Source: Setophaga petechia
Lineage: Eukaryota; Chordata; Aves; Passeriformes; Parulidae
Direction: 5' to 3'
DNA: 64,000 nucleotides
NCBI GenBank assembly: GCA_024362935.1
Contig: JANCRA010000003.1
Coordinates: forward strand, 51,621,844-51,685,843
The first letter of the stretch is position 1; every line of letters starts with the position of its first letter. Of the stretch, positions 60,585 through 64,000 are shown piece by piece. The position numbers were made by a program, and so were the translations under genes. The notes below the pieces were generated by a model. It searched no databases. It was not told the origin of the DNA and saw nothing but the letters and a program-made list of their open reading frames with translations.

Positions 60585-63500
60585 TTGGTATGCAAATATT
60601 GGTTTTATTTTTTAAATGACGGCATTTTTAAGGAGGGAGATATCCTGTCCACTTCAATATTTCTGGATTGTATCCAACTTTCTACAAATTCTTTTGATAT
60701 TTATAAAAGCAAACTGGAAAGATGTGTAATTTCCCTGAAGCTAAAATCAACCACTCAAACAGAGCAGGGGTGGGTGTTGTATCTTCTCCCACCCACTGCA
60801 GAGGCAGAAGACAAACCTTCCTTTCCAAAGTCTCCATCTCACATGGATACAAACACTTGAGACTGCACTTCTAACAGCCAGACCATGCTCTGTTTTACAA
60901 ATAAGCAACTTGTCCCATTCAAGCATCTATTAATTAAAGGCTCCAGTATAGATTTTCCTTCAAAGAAAACCTTCACACATTTACTCCACTAGTGCTTACA
61001 GAATTCCAATTTAGACTTCATGATCAAACAAAGCATTGTAAACTTTTTTTTCTTTAAAATCCAGTTCCCTTCTGTTTATCCTCCTTTTATCAGGTTTTTT
61101 GAAACCAAATTTGAGTTATTTCTTTTTATATGGTCCAGGGTTGCATATTTATTAATAAGATGACTGTGATTAAAATTATTAATAACCTCAAACAGTTCTC
61201 ATCCCTGATAGAAGGGATGAAGAGCAAGGCAGAGATTTAGCAAGAGGCATTCTTAGTTTCCATGTGAGGCCTCAAGTTGGAGTTTAAATATTACTTAATC
61301 ATTGGGCTATGCCCTGGAAAAAAAAACGCCTTTGTAGGCAACAGACTTCATTTTATAGGGTTTTTTCCCCTGTATATTTTTAGATTTACTTTTTCCCCCT
61401 TATCTCACCCTATTTTCTGTAGAATGTTTTGTGAAAGACTTCTGCTCATACCCATGTCTGAAGTAACCTTTAGTGTTTATTCATAGCTTGAGCAATGTTT
61501 CCATGAGGTGTTTTATGTCCATTGATACCCCATAAACAATGCTGGGTCCTGCTATTCTGTTAGAATAAATCAGCATAAACTCCTTGCCTGCAGAACTAAA
61601 CTGTCTCACATTTGCTGTAAATTTGGCCAACTCTTTATTTAGTGATATACAAATCTGAGTCCAGCTGCTGAAACTTGGAGCTGCATAAAATGCAGTGACC
61701 ATGAGAGACTCCATGCTTCCCAAACTTAGAATTGATATAGTTTAACTCTCCAAGTTTGAAGTCTGAAAGCTCCACAGTGAATTCAGTTAAAATGTAGGGG
61801 AAAAAATTTAAAAAAGCAAACACCACATAACTTTCTGCCAAATGCTGTACAAAACTTTGAGATTAATTCAAGGTCAAGATAAAAATGAGATTTAGAGAAT
61901 AAGCAGACTGGTAAAAGTCACTATCTCAGTTAAAGAGAGGAAAGGAGACCAAAGCACACAGAAAGCTTCCATGATAAAAGCAAGGGACCACCCAGGGAAC
62001 AGAGCCCTCGGCATCACTCAGCCATGATCCACTACACCTGGAAATGCACAGAACAAGGGATGGTGGCAGCTCTTCCCTGGAGATGATACCTGAGAAGAGT
62101 AACAGGGCAGAGCAGGCTGTGCTGCCCCTACAGCAAAGGACTCAGCTCAGAAAGAGCCACCAGAACACAGGACATACCAGTCTTTCTGTATCAATGACAA
62201 GTGCTGCAACAAGCTTGTTTAGAGGAAATGTCACCCACACAGAGCCCTGGATTCCCACAATCTGTCCAGAATAGCAAACACCTCAGACTTGAGTGCCTCA
62301 GAGCAGCAGCTGTGGCGAGCAAGTGACCAGGTTTGTAACAGGCTCAGCCAAAGCTGCTTCTTGCCGTTGGCAGTCTCATTCTCAGGATTTCAACTCTTGT
62401 TGCTGTGAGGAGCCCTGGGCCAGGAACCAGCACTGAAATTCACACCTACACACAGACCAAGTGCAGAGCTGATAAGCTGGTGGAGTGGTGCCTGGATCTT
62501 GGTGTTCTGTGAGCACAGAAGGACCCGCACCCCGGCTGCTTCACATGTGCCACCCGCCTTGTCTGCACCGCTAACATTTGTCACATCACATGTAGTACCT
62601 TCACAGCAAACTTCTGCTCTGAGATAATGCTGAGCATTATCTCTCTCCTGAGTGAGAAACTTAAGGTCCTTTGTGCTTTCATAATCTCTTCAGCAAGGCC
62701 AGAGTAAATCAAGGAGGAACTGGAGTCATTTTTAGATTAGAATAAATATGCCAGTTATGGTTCCCCTGGTCTGATCATGCACACAATACCCCCACACATC
62801 ATATATGATGTAAATAAACAGCTGTAAATAAAGATTTGCACTTTAAGGAAGCAGTGCTTCAGACCTTGAAGCACTATGTTTCCCTGAGCTAGGCATTAAG
62901 CACACAGAGTTGTGATCTAGCAGCACAATTTTTCAGGATCTGTGTGTATCAGGTCAGCAAATACAGAGGAGGAAGAAACCAGGATGTACTGCAAAGAGGG
63001 AAAACAGAAAAACAAGTGAAGAACTGTAAAAGAAAAAGCTTTTGGGGAAGAAATTTGAAGAAATGGGGATAATATGCATGGAATGGAACAAGTAAAAATT
63101 TGGGACCATAAATGTGCTTCAAAAAGCTCAATTAATATGTAATGCCACAGGATTTAAAGAAGTGATTTAAGCAACCGTCCCAATGTTTGCTTTATCTTCC
63201 ACTCCTTCTCAATTCATATTTCTGCTGATGTAACCTCCCCTTGTCCACCAAAATTGTTTTACTGGGCAATCTTCTCTTCATACTTATTTGATGGGTTAAA
63301 TATCATAAAGTTTCTACATATTGCATACTATCTATAAGCTCACATATATGCACATCAAATTGGGTAACAACAATACATGAAAAGCCTACCACTTTGCATT
63401 ACAGAAATAACTTTTCAGCCCATTCCTGAGTATGTCACTGATGGAACTATATACAGAGACTTTATTGCTTCACTCAGCTTAATGATTTGTGTGAAAAATT

Positions 63501-64000
63501 CCTTAATATTCTTTTTAACTTTGGATCTTTTCCATAAGTAGCAGCTATTCAGAATACACAAACTGAGAGATGTTGACAAATCTGCCATCAATTTATAGAA
63601 AAAAAGGACTATCTGCTTCTTCATCTTTTTTTTCCTAACTCTTAACACTGTTTAATCTCAGGCTTTTTTCAACAGCTGATAATGACAGTGAACATACTTT
63701 GCTATGAAGTTCTCAGCTGCAATTTCTTCAAGGTTATTCACAGTGTTTTACTGAATCACCTTTAATATTAGTTGATTAGTGCAGTATAAAATTGATTCCT
63801 GACAGATCAGTTTCTAAAATGGTCTAGGAATGGTCTAATCAAAGGCAAGGAGGAACCTTCTAGGGCAAGCTCCAATTAAAATCAAAACAATACAATCCTA
63901 GCTCCATATCTAAATGAAATTACATTTCAGCTTCTTACAAAAGCATGAATTGAAATTACATTTCAGCTTATAAAAAAGAATTATTTGGCAGATCAGTTAC
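60585..64000. other. Unique AT-rich DNA, nothing recognised
   Basis: No exon, RNA gene or mobile element was recognised. A 16-nt palindrome ACATCATATATGATGT lies at 62796-62811. The window ends in ordinary unique sequence. Confidence 0.45.

Overview
This window looks like non-coding DNA from a songbird (passerine) genome, either intergenic or inside a very long intron. The evidence is the repeat content. There are several CR1 LINE fragments with the bird-type 3' tail (GGACTAGATGGTCTTT..., CCTTCCAACCCCAACTATTCTGTG). There are also many solo LTRs of endogenous retroviruses whose sequences I recognise from memory as songbird-type. I could not check family names against a library, so I give none. 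I found no exon, intact gene, tRNA, rRNA, CRISPR array or bacterial-type feature. The longest open frames (about 150-170 codons) are an antisense shadow of a CR1 copy and an isolated frame with no recognisable domain.

Layout. 1-0.7 kb: a solo LTR (family A) with matching 6-bp target duplications and a large (TATAA)n expansion. 0.7-4.3 kb: AT-rich single-copy DNA. 4.3-4.56 kb: a short CpG-rich patch with a good CTCF-like motif. 4.7-5.2 kb: a probable second LTR type. 5.56-6.16 kb: another family A solo LTR, again with 6-bp duplications and a (TATAA)n expansion at the same internal position. 6-14.9 kb: mostly unique DNA with a few striking perfect hairpins. 14.9-15.5 kb: a minus-strand LTR. 15.69-16.7 kb: a decayed CR1 with endonuclease and reverse transcriptase remnants plus 3' UTR. 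18.04-18.59 kb: a plus-strand LTR. 21.7-22.84 kb: a minus-strand CR1 split by a 674-bp LTR that has a near-perfect 5-bp target duplication. 25.88-26.59 kb: two family A LTRs head to head. 26.85-27.40 kb: a very diverged roughly 25-bp tandem array. 27.65-27.88 kb: a CR1 3' end of the same type as the one at 16.5-16.7 kb. 27.9-47.4 kb: repeat-poor DNA with two small CR1 scraps and a 27-bp exact repeat next to a perfect hairpin. 47.39-47.70 kb: a CpG-island-like patch. 47.88-48.5 kb: a minus-strand LTR. 51.72-51.82 kb: a perfect 14-bp minisatellite. 52.23-52.57 kb: a probable minus-strand LTR with a TATA box. 54.0-54.3 kb: a CR1 scrap. 54.67-55.06 kb: a family A solo LTR with perfect 6-bp duplications. 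55-64 kb: unique AT-rich DNA.

No genes work together here. The informative biology is insertion history and mutation mechanism: a repeat-seeded microsatellite in one LTR family, a nested LTR-in-CR1 insertion that dates the two events relative to each other, head-to-head LTRs, and several hairpin or short-duplication footprints that resemble replication template switching. The two CpG-rich patches are the only places with a promoter-like or insulator-like look.
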